From Seonamhaeicola sp. S2-3 (lineage in GTDB: Bacteria > Bacteroidota > Bacteroidia > Flavobacteriales > Flavobacteriaceae): 64,000 nt of DNA. The DNA lies in NCBI RefSeq assembly GCF_001971785.1, contig NZ_CP019389.1:1127001-1191000 (forward strand), in the 5' to 3' direction. A program made the position numbers and the translations under genes. Under the pieces are notes generated by a model. The model was not told where the DNA came from. It worked only from the letters and a program-made list of their open reading frames with translations, and searched no databases. Below are positions 54,401-63,150 of the stretch, piece by piece; position 1 is the stretch's first letter; every line of letters begins with the position of its first letter.

Positions 54401-54958
54401 TTAATTGGTGTGTTTGGTGGCTTAATTATTACTGGCAGACCGTTTGTTATCATGATGACCATGATGGGTATTATTTCATTGGCTGGTATTGTTGTAAACA
54501 ACGGTGTGGTACTTTTAGATTACACGCAACTTTTAATTGATAGAAAAAAGGCAGAATTAAATTATGAAGATAACCAATACTTAAAAACCAATGATTTAAA
54601 AGAAGCTATCATAACAGGAGGTAAAGCACGTTTACGTCCCGTACTATTAACCGCAATCACCACTATTTTAGGTTTAATTCCTTTAGCCACAGGATTAAAT
54701 ATTAATTTCTTTACATTTTTTAGTGATTTTGACACTAACATTTATGTAGGTGGTGATAATGTTGTTTTTTGGGGACCATTAGCTTGGACAGTAATATACG
54801 GGCTTTTAATTGCAACCTTTTTAACACTCATAGTAGTACCTATTTTATTTTATTTGGTCACCAAATTTAAAATGAGATTGTACAAACACAGAACCGTACA
54901 AGATAATGTGTTAAAAGAACAAGAATTAGGTACAACAAAAAATTTAAAAGAAGCTTAG
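51425..54958 (+). CDS. RND-family efflux permease
   Basis: Proton-driven inner-membrane pump (1177 aa, longer than the usual 1030-1050). Twelve helices are expected. The proton-relay helix shows GLIMGLGMLVDNGIVLVENVYRL with the usual Asp. The related repeat near the C terminus is MMGIISLAGIVVNNGVVLLDYTQLL. A region at about 520-570 (RISIIVGISGLLILLFGGSARGLGSVM) adds an extra hydrophobic stretch between the halves. The substrate is unknown; drug or metal export are both possible. Confidence 0.9.
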   Translation: MSKKKNTKKVDKEFGLSSWAIGNKTTMYVLIAVILILGSSAYFSMPRESFPEIKETKIYISSIYPGNTAEDIEKLITDPIEDRLKTVSNVVEITSTSQEDYSIVIVEFDENITVEAAKQKVKDEVDSETASEDWPTFNGAKVEPNVFDLSISEEIPILNINISGDYPIDKLKEYGEYLEDEIEGLLEIKQVDIRGAQEKEVEVAVDIYKMMAAQVSFSDIINTINNENMTLSAGNLIASGQRRTIRVIGEIETPEELENFVVKSEHNNPIYLKDVAKVSFKEEDRTTYAREFGHPVVMLDVKKRAGKNMVAAAEQIQAIVDKAVEEVFPPDLTVTISNDQSTKTIGQVDDLVNNIIFGIILVVTVLMFFLGFKNALFVGFAIPMSMFMSLMILNFMGFTMNTMILFGLIMGLGMLVDNGIVLVENVYRLMNEEGLSRLEAAKKGIGEIAFPIIISTATTVAAFIPLGMWPGVMGQFMIFFPKTLGVVLGSSLFVAIFFNSVLVSQYMTTEDIQMPLKNIIRISIIVGISGLLILLFGGSARGLGSVMIFTVILLWIYRLFLRDWANAFQNKILPIWENWYEITLRGAFKGKWPVIISVGTFILLIISFMGFGMSVGSQRTKVEFFPDNNPNQIIVYIEYPEGTDIEKTNAITKSIEERVYKIINDEAYMNGDYNFLTESAISQVGEGAGNPQTDGGSQAEMPHRGKITATMREFKFRKGADSKELLKKVQEALQGIYPGVAISVEKDAVGPPVGYPINLELEGEDYSELIATAEKMRDFINSKNIEGIDELKIDVNKSKPSMKVIVDRKKAGELGISAGQVGQQLRNSIFGAKAGIYKKDGEDYDIYVRFNEENRYNKSALFNQKITFRDMATGQIKEIPVSAVAKQSNTSGYSAIKHRDVKRVVTLYSALAPGYTDAAAIVSKIQKEMEAFTEKPDNIKVDYTGQIEEQAKQMAFLMKAFFAGLGLIFFILIFQFNSISKPAIIMLAIFLSLIGVFGGLIITGRPFVIMMTMMGIISLAGIVVNNGVVLLDYTQLLIDRKKAELNYEDNQYLKTNDLKEAIITGGKARLRPVLLTAITTILGLIPLATGLNINFFTFFSDFDTNIYVGGDNVVFWGPLAWTVIYGLLIATFLTLIVVPILFYLVTKFKMRLYKHRTVQDNVLKEQELGTTKNLKEA

Positions 54959-54983
54959 GCTATTAGATAAAACTATTTAAAAA

Positions 54984-55028
54984 AAAGAAAACCCGATGAC
55001 TGTATCAATTCATCGGGTTTTCTTTTTT
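54984..55028 (+). terminator. Terminator of the RND operon
   Basis: GAAAACCCGATGA (54987-54999) and TCATCGGGTTTTC (55010-55022) form a 13-bp perfect stem with a 10-nt loop and a T tail. The A run in front makes it usable in both directions. Confidence 0.92.
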
Positions 55029-55166
55029 ACACCTGTATAATATTTAAATTACTTTTTTAAATTCTTTTGAAAATATTTTTCGACAAGTAACAAATGAGCC
55101 TCAATGAATAACTTGGTTTGTATTTAAAAAAGCTACATAAAATGGTTAATCTATTTAGGATTTCTT

Positions 55167-55174
55167 TAAATTTG
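55167..55174 (+). promoter_or_regulatory. -7 box of aspS
   Basis: TAAATTTG matches TAnnTTTG, 17 nt before the ATG of aspS. The rest of the 55029-55191 gap shows nothing I can support. Confidence 0.5.
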
Positions 55175-55191
55175 CACATCAAAATTTCACT

Positions 55192-56946
55192 ATGTATAGA
55201 AGTCATAATTGCGGCGAGTTAAGAGCCTCAAATATTAATGAAGAAGTAACCCTTGCAGGATGGGTTCAAAAGTCTAGAGATAAAGGGTTTATTGTTTGGG
55301 TAGATCTCAGAGACCGGTATGGTATTACGCAATTGGTTTTTGATGAAGAACGCACCTCTAAAACACTTATAGAACAAGCTCAAAAACTTGGTCGTGAATT
55401 TGTAATTCAGGTTAAGGGAACCGTAATAGAACGTGCTTCTAAAAACCCAAATATTGAAACTGGTGATATAGAAATTTTAGTATCTGAATTAAACATACTC
55501 AACAAAGCCATTTTACCACCGTTTACCATTGAAGATAAAACCGATGGTGGCGAAGATTTACGAATGAAATATCGCTATTTAGATATTCGTAGAAATCCCG
55601 TAAAAAACAGTTTAATTTTTAGACACAAGGTAACACAAGAGGTTCGCAATTATCTTTCTAACCAAGGATTTATTGAAGTAGAAACACCTTATTTAATTAA
55701 ATCTACACCCGAAGGTGCCCGCGATTTTGTGGTACCAAGTAGAATGAATGAAGGAGAGTTTTACGCACTTCCTCAATCGCCACAAACTTTTAAGCAATTG
55801 CTTATGGTGGGTGGTATGGATAAGTATTTCCAGATTGTAAAATGTTTTAGAGATGAAGATTTACGTGCCGATAGACAACCCGAATTTACACAGATAGACT
55901 GTGAAATGGCCTTTATTGAGCAAGAAGATATTTTAAATGCTTTTGAAGGTTTAACACGTCATTTATTAAAAGAAGTAAATGGTGTTGAAATAGATAAATT
56001 CCCAAGGATATTCTACGATGACGCTATGCGTTTATACGGAAACGACAAACCAGACATTCGTTTTGGGATGGAATTTGGCGAATTAAACGATGTTGCACAA
56101 CACAAAGATTTCAACGTATTTAACCAAGCTGAATTAGTAGTTGGTATTGCAGTTCCGGGAGGAAACAGCTATTCACGTAAAGAAATAGATAAACTTATTA
56201 GTTGGGTTAAGCGTCCGCAAATAGGCGCTTTAGGCATGGTATATTGCCGCTGTAACGAAGATGGTACATTTAAATCTTCGGTAGATAAATTTTACAACCA
56301 AGACGATTTAGCAAAATGGGCCGAAGTTACTGGCGCTAAACCAGGTGATTTAATTTGTGTGCTTTCTGGAGATAAAAATAAAGTACGCACCCAATTAAGT
56401 GCTTTACGTATGGAATTAGCAGAACGCTTAGGATTACGTAAACCCAATGAGTTTGCACCACTTTGGGTATTAGACTTCCCATTATTAGAATGGGATGAAG
56501 AAACAGAACGCTACCACGCCATGCATCACCCATTTACCGCACCAAAACCAGGACAAATAGAATTATTAAAAACAGACCCTGCTGCGGTTAGAGCCAATGC
56601 CTACGATTTAGTTTTAAACGGAAACGAAATTGGAGGTGGCTCTATAAGAATACATGATAAAGAAACACAATCCTTAATGTTTGATTACTTAGGATTTACT
56701 GAAGAAGAAGCAAAAGCACAGTTTGGATTTTTAATGGATGCCTTTCAATATGGAGCGCCACCTCATGGAGGACTCGCTTTTGGGTTAGATAGATTAGTAG
56801 CCATTTTAGGCGGACAAGAAACTATTAGAGATTTTATTGCGTTCCCAAAAAACAATTCTGGTAGGGATGTTATGATAGACGCCCCTGCCCCTATTGATGA
56901 TGAACAACTAGAAGAATTAAGTTTAAAACTAAATTTAAAATCATAA
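55192..56946 (+). CDS. aspS: Aspartyl-tRNA synthetase
   Basis: Class II synthetase (584 aa) charging tRNA-Asp. The N-terminal OB-fold anticodon domain is at about 1-105 ([35 protein letters not shown]). Motif 2 is in [18 protein letters not shown] and motif 3 in [15 protein letters not shown]. The inserted GAD domain places it with bacterial-type enzymes. It stands as a single gene between two terminators. Confidence 0.97.
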   Translation: MYRSHNCGELRASNINEEVTLAGWVQKSRDKGFIVWVDLRDRYGITQLVFDEERTSKTLIEQAQKLGREFVIQVKGTVIERASKNPNIETGDIEILVSELNILNKAILPPFTIEDKTDGGEDLRMKYRYLDIRRNPVKNSLIFRHKVTQEVRNYLSNQGFIEVETPYLIKSTPEGARDFVVPSRMNEGEFYALPQSPQTFKQLLMVGGMDKYFQIVKCFRDEDLRADRQPEFTQIDCEMAFIEQEDILNAFEGLTRHLLKEVNGVEIDKFPRIFYDDAMRLYGNDKPDIRFGMEFGELNDVAQHKDFNVFNQAELVVGIAVPGGNSYSRKEIDKLISWVKRPQIGALGMVYCRCNEDGTFKSSVDKFYNQDDLAKWAEVTGAKPGDLICVLSGDKNKVRTQLSALRMELAERLGLRKPNEFAPLWVLDFPLLEWDEETERYHAMHHPFTAPKPGQIELLKTDPAAVRANAYDLVLNGNEIGGGSIRIHDKETQSLMFDYLGFTEEEAKAQFGFLMDAFQYGAPPHGGLAFGLDRLVAILGGQETIRDFIAFPKNNSGRDVMIDAPAPIDDEQLEELSLKLNLKS

Positions 56947-56954
56947 TATTTATA

Positions 56955-56980
56955 AATCCTGCTTTTAGCGGGATTTTTTA
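56955..56980 (+). terminator. Terminator of aspS
   Basis: AATCCTGC (56955-56962) pairs with GCGGGATT (56968-56975), with one G-T pair, around a 5-nt loop, followed by a T run. Confidence 0.8.
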
Positions 56981-56992
56981 ATAATAAGGGTT

Positions 56993-58789
56993 ATGCCAAA
57001 GAAAACCATTTTAAAACGACTATTAATTTGGAGAGCTAAACACATTTCTAATAAACAGTTTGTTTTTATACTTAGCATACTTATTGGTTTTACAGCTGGT
57101 CTAGGTGCTGTTGTTTTAAAAAACTTAACTCATTTTTTTCAACATTTACTTGAAACCAAATTTATTACCTATTACCATCATGCCTTTTATTTTGTATTCC
57201 CTGTTATAGGTCTTACTCTGGTTTATTTTATTATGAAATATATCATAAGACAAAAAGTAAGTCATGGTATACCTTCAACTTTATATGCTATTTCAAAACG
57301 AAAAGGTATTATGAAGCGGTTTCAAATGTATGGTTCCATTTTAACGGCTCCTTTAACGGTTGGGTTTGGTGGCTCTGTAGGATTAGAAGGCCCTACGGTT
57401 GCAACTGGTGCTGCATTAGGCTCAAACATAGCTAGAATGTTCCACATGAACCAAACCACCAGAAATTTACTTATTGGTTGTGCTGCCGCTGGTGCTATGA
57501 GTTCTATTTTTAAAGCTCCTATTGCTGCTTTGGTTTTTGCTATTGAAGTTTTTAGCTTAGACCTTACATTTGCGTCATTACTTCCTTTACTTTTCGCTTC
57601 AATTTCGGCTATATTAACTTCTCATTTTTTCTTTGGGAATGATAATTTATTACCTTTTAGAATTGAAGACAAGTTTTATCTTTCTGATGCTTTATTCTAT
57701 ATAGTTTTAGGTGTTGTAGCTGCTTTTGTTTCAATATATTTCACTAATGTTTACGATAAAATTCATCATTTTTTTGAAAAACTCTCTTCACCAATCAAAA
57801 GATTGCTAGTTGGTAGTTTAGGTATTGGATTACTAGTTTTTTTAATGCCTCCTTTATATGGTGAAGGCTTTGATTTAATTAACAGTCTTATAGCTGGACA
57901 TCCTGAACTTTCTCTTAACAACAATTTGTTCCATCTTGATTTAAATAATGTCTGGAATATAATTATACTGTTAGTTGGCCTTATGTTCTTTAAAATTATA
58001 GCCAGTTGCTTTACTTTTGGAGCTGGAGGTGTTGGTGGTATTTTTGCTCCTGTGTTGTTTATGGGAAGTATTATGGGTAATTGTTTTGCCAAAATTATAA
58101 ATAATTGTGGTTTGTTTAACACTTCTATTTCTGAAAGTAATTTCACTTTAGTAGGTATGGCAGGTTTATTAGCTGGTGTTTTACATGCTCCTTTAACTGC
58201 TATTTTTTTAATTGCAGAACTTACTGGAGGTTATGAACTTTTTATTCCTTTAATGCTTACTGCTAGTATTTCATTTGCTATTACAAAATACTATAAACCA
58301 CATTCTGTTTACAATATGGAACTTGGTAGAAGAGGTGAGTTAATAACTCATGATAAAGATCATGCTGTACTAACATTAATGAATATTGATAAAGTTATTG
58401 AAAGAAACTTTATTACCGTAAATCCTGAAATGACTTTAGAGCAAATAATACAAAATGCTGTTATAAAATCTAACAGAAATATTTATCCTGTTGTTAAAAA
58501 GGATTCAAAAAGATTAAAGGGCATTATTTTATTAGATGATTTAAGACCAATAATGTTTGATCAATCTCTATACAAAAGAATTTTGGCTAGCGACCTCATG
58601 CACAAACCACCAGAGGTTATAAATTTAGACAAAGACAAAATGGTTGATATTATGCAAAAATTTCAAGATAGTAGTGCTTGGAACTTACCTGTTACTAAAA
58701 ACGAAGGAACTTACTATGGTTTTATATCAAAATCAAAATTACTTACATCTTATAGACGTCAATTAATTACACTTCAAGGAAATTCTTAA
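56993..58789 (+). CDS. ClC-family chloride channel/transporter with CBS pair (copy 1)
   Basis: A 598-aa membrane protein: the ClC domain is at about 25-430 and a CBS pair at about 455-590 (FITVNPEMTLEQIIQNAV and VINLDKDKMVDIMQKFQ). The chloride site shows SHGIPSTL, GSVGLEGPTV with the gating glutamate E132, and GGIFAPVLFMG. The inner proton glutamate of exchangers is replaced by V186 in FAIEVF, as in channel-type ClC proteins. The CBS pair may sense nucleotides. It is followed 44 nt later by a paralogue. Confidence 0.9.
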   Translation: MPKKTILKRLLIWRAKHISNKQFVFILSILIGFTAGLGAVVLKNLTHFFQHLLETKFITYYHHAFYFVFPVIGLTLVYFIMKYIIRQKVSHGIPSTLYAISKRKGIMKRFQMYGSILTAPLTVGFGGSVGLEGPTVATGAALGSNIARMFHMNQTTRNLLIGCAAAGAMSSIFKAPIAALVFAIEVFSLDLTFASLLPLLFASISAILTSHFFFGNDNLLPFRIEDKFYLSDALFYIVLGVVAAFVSIYFTNVYDKIHHFFEKLSSPIKRLLVGSLGIGLLVFLMPPLYGEGFDLINSLIAGHPELSLNNNLFHLDLNNVWNIIILLVGLMFFKIIASCFTFGAGGVGGIFAPVLFMGSIMGNCFAKIINNCGLFNTSISESNFTLVGMAGLLAGVLHAPLTAIFLIAELTGGYELFIPLMLTASISFAITKYYKPHSVYNMELGRRGELITHDKDHAVLTLMNIDKVIERNFITVNPEMTLEQIIQNAVIKSNRNIYPVVKKDSKRLKGIILLDDLRPIMFDQSLYKRILASDLMHKPPEVINLDKDKMVDIMQKFQDSSAWNLPVTKNEGTYYGFISKSKLLTSYRRQLITLQGNS

Positions 58790-58833
58790 TCCTCAAAGAT
58801 TTTCCACTAATAATTTACTATTTTTAGCATATT

Positions 58834-60621
58834 ATGCCTGAAAACTCTAAAAAGCTATTACGTAAGTTTTTAATCTGGAAATATAAACACCTTTCAGAAC
58901 AGCAGTTTATTTATATATTAAGCATATTAGTAGGTATTTTGGCGGGAACTGGCACCGTTGTTCTTAAAAACCTCACTCATTTTATCCGTTCATTATTAGA
59001 ATTGAATTTTTTAAAAAATTACCAAAATACCCTTTACTTTATTTTTCCCATAATCGGTTTAGCTTTAGTTTATGTTATAAAGCAAACTTGGTTAAAAAAA
59101 CATATAGGCCATGGTATTTCTACAACGCTATATGGGCTATCTAAACTTAACGGCATTCTTCCTAGATATAATATTTACGCAGCTTTAATAACAGCACCAT
59201 TAACCGCTGGTTTTGGTGGATCTGTAGGGCTACAGGGGCCGGCAGTTAGTGTTGGTTCTGCCTTAGGTTCAAACACTGCGCAATTATTTCATATGAACAC
59301 AAAAGCGCGTTTGCTTTTAATTGGTTGTGCCTCGGCTGGTGCCATGGCTTCTATGTTTAAAGCGCCTATTGCTGCTATTATTTTTGCTGTTGAAATTTTT
59401 AGTTTAGACATTGCTTTTACCTCTTTAGTTCCCCTGCTTTTAGCATCAGTTTCTGCTGTTATAACTTCTTATATGTTTCTTGGTACCGATGTTCTTCTAC
59501 ATGTTGATTTAGAAGATAGTTTTAAATTTAACAACTTACCCATATATATTGCTTTAGGTATTGTAACAGCCATTGCATCTGTATATTTTTCTAAAGTATT
59601 TTTTTCTATTACCAACTTTTTTAAACAATTTGAAAGTAGAGCGTTACGCCTATTAATTGGAGGTGTTGCCATTGGAACGATGCTATATTTTATCCCACCG
59701 CTTTACGGTGAGGGTTATAACCTTATGAATAACTTATTAAAAGGTGACCACCTTGCTGCTATAGGTAAAACCCCCATGAATTTAGATTTAAATAATATCT
59801 GGATTGTTATTGCGCTACTTATAGGCATTGCCATTTTTAAAGCCATTGCCATGACCACAACATTTGGTGCCGGTGGCGTAGGAGGCATATTTATACCTAC
59901 ACTAATAATGGGGAGTGTTTTAGGTAATGCTTTTGCTAAAATTGTTAACAATATAGGAATGAATTTTTCTGTACCCGAAGCTAATTTCACGCTTTTAGGT
60001 ATGACGGGGCTTATGGCTGGAGTTTTACACGCTCCATTAACGGCCATATTCCTTATTGCTGAAATAACAAGCGGACATGAACTTTTTGTACCTCTTATGA
60101 TTGTTGCCGCCATATCATTTGCAATAACTAAATTTTATGTTTCACACTCCATATACACAATGAAATTGGCAGAACGCGGAGAATTAATGACGCATGACAA
60201 AGACCAAAATGTGCTTATGGTTTTAGATATTAAAAAAGTAATTGAAACAAATTTTGTTACTCTTAAACCAGAAATGACATTAGGCCAAATTCTAAACGAA
60301 GCTGTAGCTAAATCATCCAGAAATCATTTCCCTGTAATTAATAATAAACATGAATTTTTAGGTGTTATTAGGCTAGATGATATTAGGCATATGATGTTTA
60401 AAGCAGACCTTTATGACAAAGTACGTGTTGCAGACCTTATGCATGCCGATGCCGACATTATTGATTATGATACCGACTCTATGAACGATATCATGGAGAA
60501 ATTTAAGGTTACAGGTGCTTGGAATTTACCCGTAGTAAAACAAGGTAAATACTATGGATATATTTCAAAATCAAAATTATTAACCGCCTATAGACGCCAA
60601 CTTATAAAATTTACTAAATAA
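58834..60621 (+). CDS. ClC-family chloride channel/transporter with CBS pair (copy 2, gating Glu to Gln)
   Basis: A 595-aa tandem paralogue of the preceding gene with the same layout, a ClC core and two CBS motifs (FVTLKPEMTLGQILNEAV, IIDYDTDSMNDIMEKFK). The gating glutamate position reads GSVGLQGPAV, with Q134 (codon CAG at 59233-59235), and the inner proton site is I188 in FAVEIF. In studied ClC exchangers, a Glu-to-Gln change at the gate uncouples or opens the protein. GHGIST replaces SHGIPS at the first chloride motif. It may be a leak or modulatory partner of copy 1. Confidence 0.9.
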   Translation: MPENSKKLLRKFLIWKYKHLSEQQFIYILSILVGILAGTGTVVLKNLTHFIRSLLELNFLKNYQNTLYFIFPIIGLALVYVIKQTWLKKHIGHGISTTLYGLSKLNGILPRYNIYAALITAPLTAGFGGSVGLQGPAVSVGSALGSNTAQLFHMNTKARLLLIGCASAGAMASMFKAPIAAIIFAVEIFSLDIAFTSLVPLLLASVSAVITSYMFLGTDVLLHVDLEDSFKFNNLPIYIALGIVTAIASVYFSKVFFSITNFFKQFESRALRLLIGGVAIGTMLYFIPPLYGEGYNLMNNLLKGDHLAAIGKTPMNLDLNNIWIVIALLIGIAIFKAIAMTTTFGAGGVGGIFIPTLIMGSVLGNAFAKIVNNIGMNFSVPEANFTLLGMTGLMAGVLHAPLTAIFLIAEITSGHELFVPLMIVAAISFAITKFYVSHSIYTMKLAERGELMTHDKDQNVLMVLDIKKVIETNFVTLKPEMTLGQILNEAVAKSSRNHFPVINNKHEFLGVIRLDDIRHMMFKADLYDKVRVADLMHADADIIDYDTDSMNDIMEKFKVTGAWNLPVVKQGKYYGYISKSKLLTAYRRQLIKFTK

Positions 60622-60634
60622 TATAACAAATTGC

Positions 60635-60871
60635 ATGAAGTATCTCATTGCCATATTAGTAATTGCCGTTTTTACAAGTATTATTTTAGGGTTTACCCTA
60701 AATGTTAATTATTCTGAAAAACTTATAGGTTTTGGGGTAGCTGGTTTATTTTTAGTTGTATTCCCGCTATTTTCTTATTACCGTTGGAAAGGCAAAGACT
60801 TAAAAGATTACATGCTCACTAAAGAGAATTTAGACAAAATGCGAGAATCTCAAAAAGAAAAAAAACACTAA
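60635..60871 (+). CDS. Small two-helix membrane protein
   Basis: A 78-aa protein with hydrophobic segments at about 2-23 and 31-50, and a charged, lysine-rich C-terminal tail (RWKGKDLKDYMLTKENLDKMRESQKEKK). No known family is recognised. It starts 13 nt after the second ClC gene, so it may be co-transcribed and could be an accessory subunit; this is inference. Its stop overlaps the convergent tadA stop. Confidence 0.6.
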   Translation: MKYLIAILVIAVFTSIILGFTLNVNYSEKLIGFGVAGLFLVVFPLFSYYRWKGKDLKDYMLTKENLDKMRESQKEKKH

Positions 60872-61317
60872 TTTAAATTACGTTTCATTACAAAAAAACG
60901 TTTTAACAAATCACTAGCTTCATCTACTAATACACCTCCTTCAATACTAGTTTTAGGATGTAATTTTGTTTTTAAATTAATACAACCTCGTTCTAAATCT
61001 CTAGCTCCATAAACAATTTTAGAAATCTGACTCCAATATAAAGCTCCAGCACACATTTGGCAAGGCTCTAAAGTTACATACAATGTACATTTTTGAAGAT
61101 ATTTACCTCCTAAAAAATTGGCCGCAGCAGTAATGGCTTGCATTTCGGCATGAGCCGTAACATCATTCAATGTTTCTGTTAAATTATGCCCTCTAGCAAT
61201 AATTTTATTATCAATTACTATAACAGCTCCAACAGGTATTTCGCCTTTATCAAAAGCTAGTTCTGCTTCTTGTAAAGCTTTCCGCATAAAGTAATTATCA
61301 TCAAAAGGTTCTATCAT
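60868..61317 (-). CDS. tadA: tRNA-specific adenosine deaminase
   Basis: Zinc deaminase of 149 aa that converts A34 to inosine in tRNA-Arg. Zinc and catalytic residues are in HAEMQAI (His/Glu) and PCQMCAGAL (two Cys). The spacing, and GARDLERG after the cysteine motif, fit TadA rather than cytosine or guanine deaminase. It diverges from dxs and converges with the small membrane protein gene, overlapping it by 4 nt. Confidence 0.88.
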   Translation of the reverse strand: MIEPFDDNYFMRKALQEAELAFDKGEIPVGAVIVIDNKIIARGHNLTETLNDVTAHAEMQAITAAANFLGGKYLQKCTLYVTLEPCQMCAGALYWSQISKIVYGARDLERGCINLKTKLHPKTSIEGGVLVDEASDLLKRFFVMKRNLN

Positions 61318-61344
61318 AATAGCAAAAATACAATTTCATTCTTG

Positions 61345-61352
61345 TACTTTTG
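61345..61352 (+). promoter_or_regulatory. -7 box of dxs, very close to its start codon
   Basis: TACTTTTG matches TAnnTTTG. It lies only 4 nt before the GTG at 61357, so the transcript may start at or near the start codon. No -33 TTG is seen at the usual spacing. Confidence 0.35.
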
Positions 61353-61356
61353 TCCT

Positions 61357-63114
61357 GTGTCAAAAGAGTTATTAAAACATATTAATTCACCTAAAGATTT
61401 ACGGTCTTTAAAACAAGACGAATTACCTCAGCTTGCTAAAGAGTTACGGCATTTTATAATCAATATTGTGGCTACTAAAGAAGGCCATTTAGGTGCTAGT
61501 CTAGGGGTTGTTGAATTAACCATTGCACTACACTATGTATTTAACACACCTGAAGATTTATTGGTTTGGGATGTTGGTCACCAAGCTTATGGACATAAAA
61601 TTTTAACGGGGCGTAAAAATATTTTTGACACCAATAGACAATTAGGAGGAATAAGTGGTTTCCCAAAACGAGATGAAAGTGAGTATGATACTTTTGGCGT
61701 GGGGCATTCTTCAACTTCTATTTCTGCCACCTTGGGTATGGCCATTGCTTCAAAACTTAAAGGAGAAAATAAACATCATATTGCTGTAATTGGTGATGCC
61801 TCTATTGCTAGCGGAATGGCTTTTGAAGCTTTAAATCACGCGGGTGTTACAGATGCTAACTTGTTAGTTATTTTAAATGATAATGCCATAGGTATAGACC
61901 CAAGTGTTGGGGCGCTTAAACAATATTTAACTAACGTAAAAAAAGGAACTCAAAAAAGAAATAATATTATTAAAGCACTTAATTTTGATTACTCTGGACC
62001 AATAGACGGTCATGATATTAATAAAATTATTTCTGAATTAGAGCGGTTAAAAAATGTAAAAGGCCCTAAATTATTACATATTATTACCACCAAAGGTAAG
62101 GGGTTAAAACAAGCTGAAATAGACCAAGTAAAATACCATGCTCCTGGTAAATTTAATGCTACTACTGGTGAAGTCATTATTAAATCTGAGACTAAAGAAC
62201 CTCCAAAATATCAAGATGTTTTTGGACACACCCTTGTAGAATTAGCTAAAAAAAACAAAAAAATAATTGGTATTACCCCTGCAATGCCTACTGGAAGTTC
62301 TCTTAAATACATGATGCAACAAATACCAGAACGCGCTTTTGATGTGGGAATTGCAGAGCAGCATGCGGTAACACTTGCTGCAGGTATGGCAACGCAAGGG
62401 CTTATTCCGTTTTGCAATATATATTCTACATTTTTACAGCGTGCTTATGACCAAATTATTCATGATGTAGCTTTACAAAATTTACCAGTTATTTTTTGTT
62501 TAGACCGTGCAGGTTTAGTAGGAGAAGATGGCGCTACGCATCATGGGGTTTTTGATTTAGCTTACTTAAGATGCATCCCTAACCTTGTTATTTTTGCCCC
62601 AAGAAATGAAATAGAGCTACGCAACATAATGTATACTGCTCAATTAAAATTAAAACAACCAATAGCAATTCGTTACCCCAGAGGACGTGGTACAACTACC
62701 AATTGGAAACAACCTTTTAATGAAATTGAAATTGGAAAAGGTATTCAACTTAAAAAAGGGAGAAATTTAGCTATTTTAAGTATTGGTACCATTGCTAAAA
62801 ATATTACTGAAGCTATTACAGAGTTAAATGTATCTCATTACGATATGCGTTTTCTTAAACCTTTAGATGAAACCTTACTTCATGAAGTTTTTAAAACACA
62901 CAAAACAATTATTACAGTTGAAGATGGCACTGTAAAAGGAGGGTTTGGAAGTGCTGTTGTAGAATTTGCTTCAGAGAATAACTATAAAAACGCTATAAAA
63001 ACTCTTGGTGTTCCTGATAATTTTATTGAACATGGTACAATTTATGAACTCCAAAAATTACTTGGTTTAGATATTGATAGCTTAAAAAGCTTATTTAAAA
63101 AAATTTCATCATAA
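61357..63114 (+). CDS. dxs: 1-deoxy-D-xylulose-5-phosphate synthase
   Basis: TPP enzyme that joins pyruvate and glyceraldehyde-3-phosphate, the entry to the MEP isoprenoid pathway (585 aa from this start). Motifs are WDVGHQAYGHKILTG, the TPP site GDASIASGMAFEALN, and GIAEQHAVTLAAGMA with the catalytic Glu region. It is slightly shorter than the enterobacterial enzyme. The GTG at 61357 is chosen because the frame extension to TTG 61342 is covered by a -7 promoter box. Confidence 0.94.
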   Translation: MSKELLKHINSPKDLRSLKQDELPQLAKELRHFIINIVATKEGHLGASLGVVELTIALHYVFNTPEDLLVWDVGHQAYGHKILTGRKNIFDTNRQLGGISGFPKRDESEYDTFGVGHSSTSISATLGMAIASKLKGENKHHIAVIGDASIASGMAFEALNHAGVTDANLLVILNDNAIGIDPSVGALKQYLTNVKKGTQKRNNIIKALNFDYSGPIDGHDINKIISELERLKNVKGPKLLHIITTKGKGLKQAEIDQVKYHAPGKFNATTGEVIIKSETKEPPKYQDVFGHTLVELAKKNKKIIGITPAMPTGSSLKYMMQQIPERAFDVGIAEQHAVTLAAGMATQGLIPFCNIYSTFLQRAYDQIIHDVALQNLPVIFCLDRAGLVGEDGATHHGVFDLAYLRCIPNLVIFAPRNEIELRNIMYTAQLKLKQPIAIRYPRGRGTTTNWKQPFNEIEIGKGIQLKKGRNLAILSIGTIAKNITEAITELNVSHYDMRFLKPLDETLLHEVFKTHKTIITVEDGTVKGGFGSAVVEFASENNYKNAIKTLGVPDNFIEHGTIYELQKLLGLDIDSLKSLFKKISS

Positions 63115-63150
63115 TAAGTGCAAAAAAACAAGCTAAATCTAGAGCCAATA

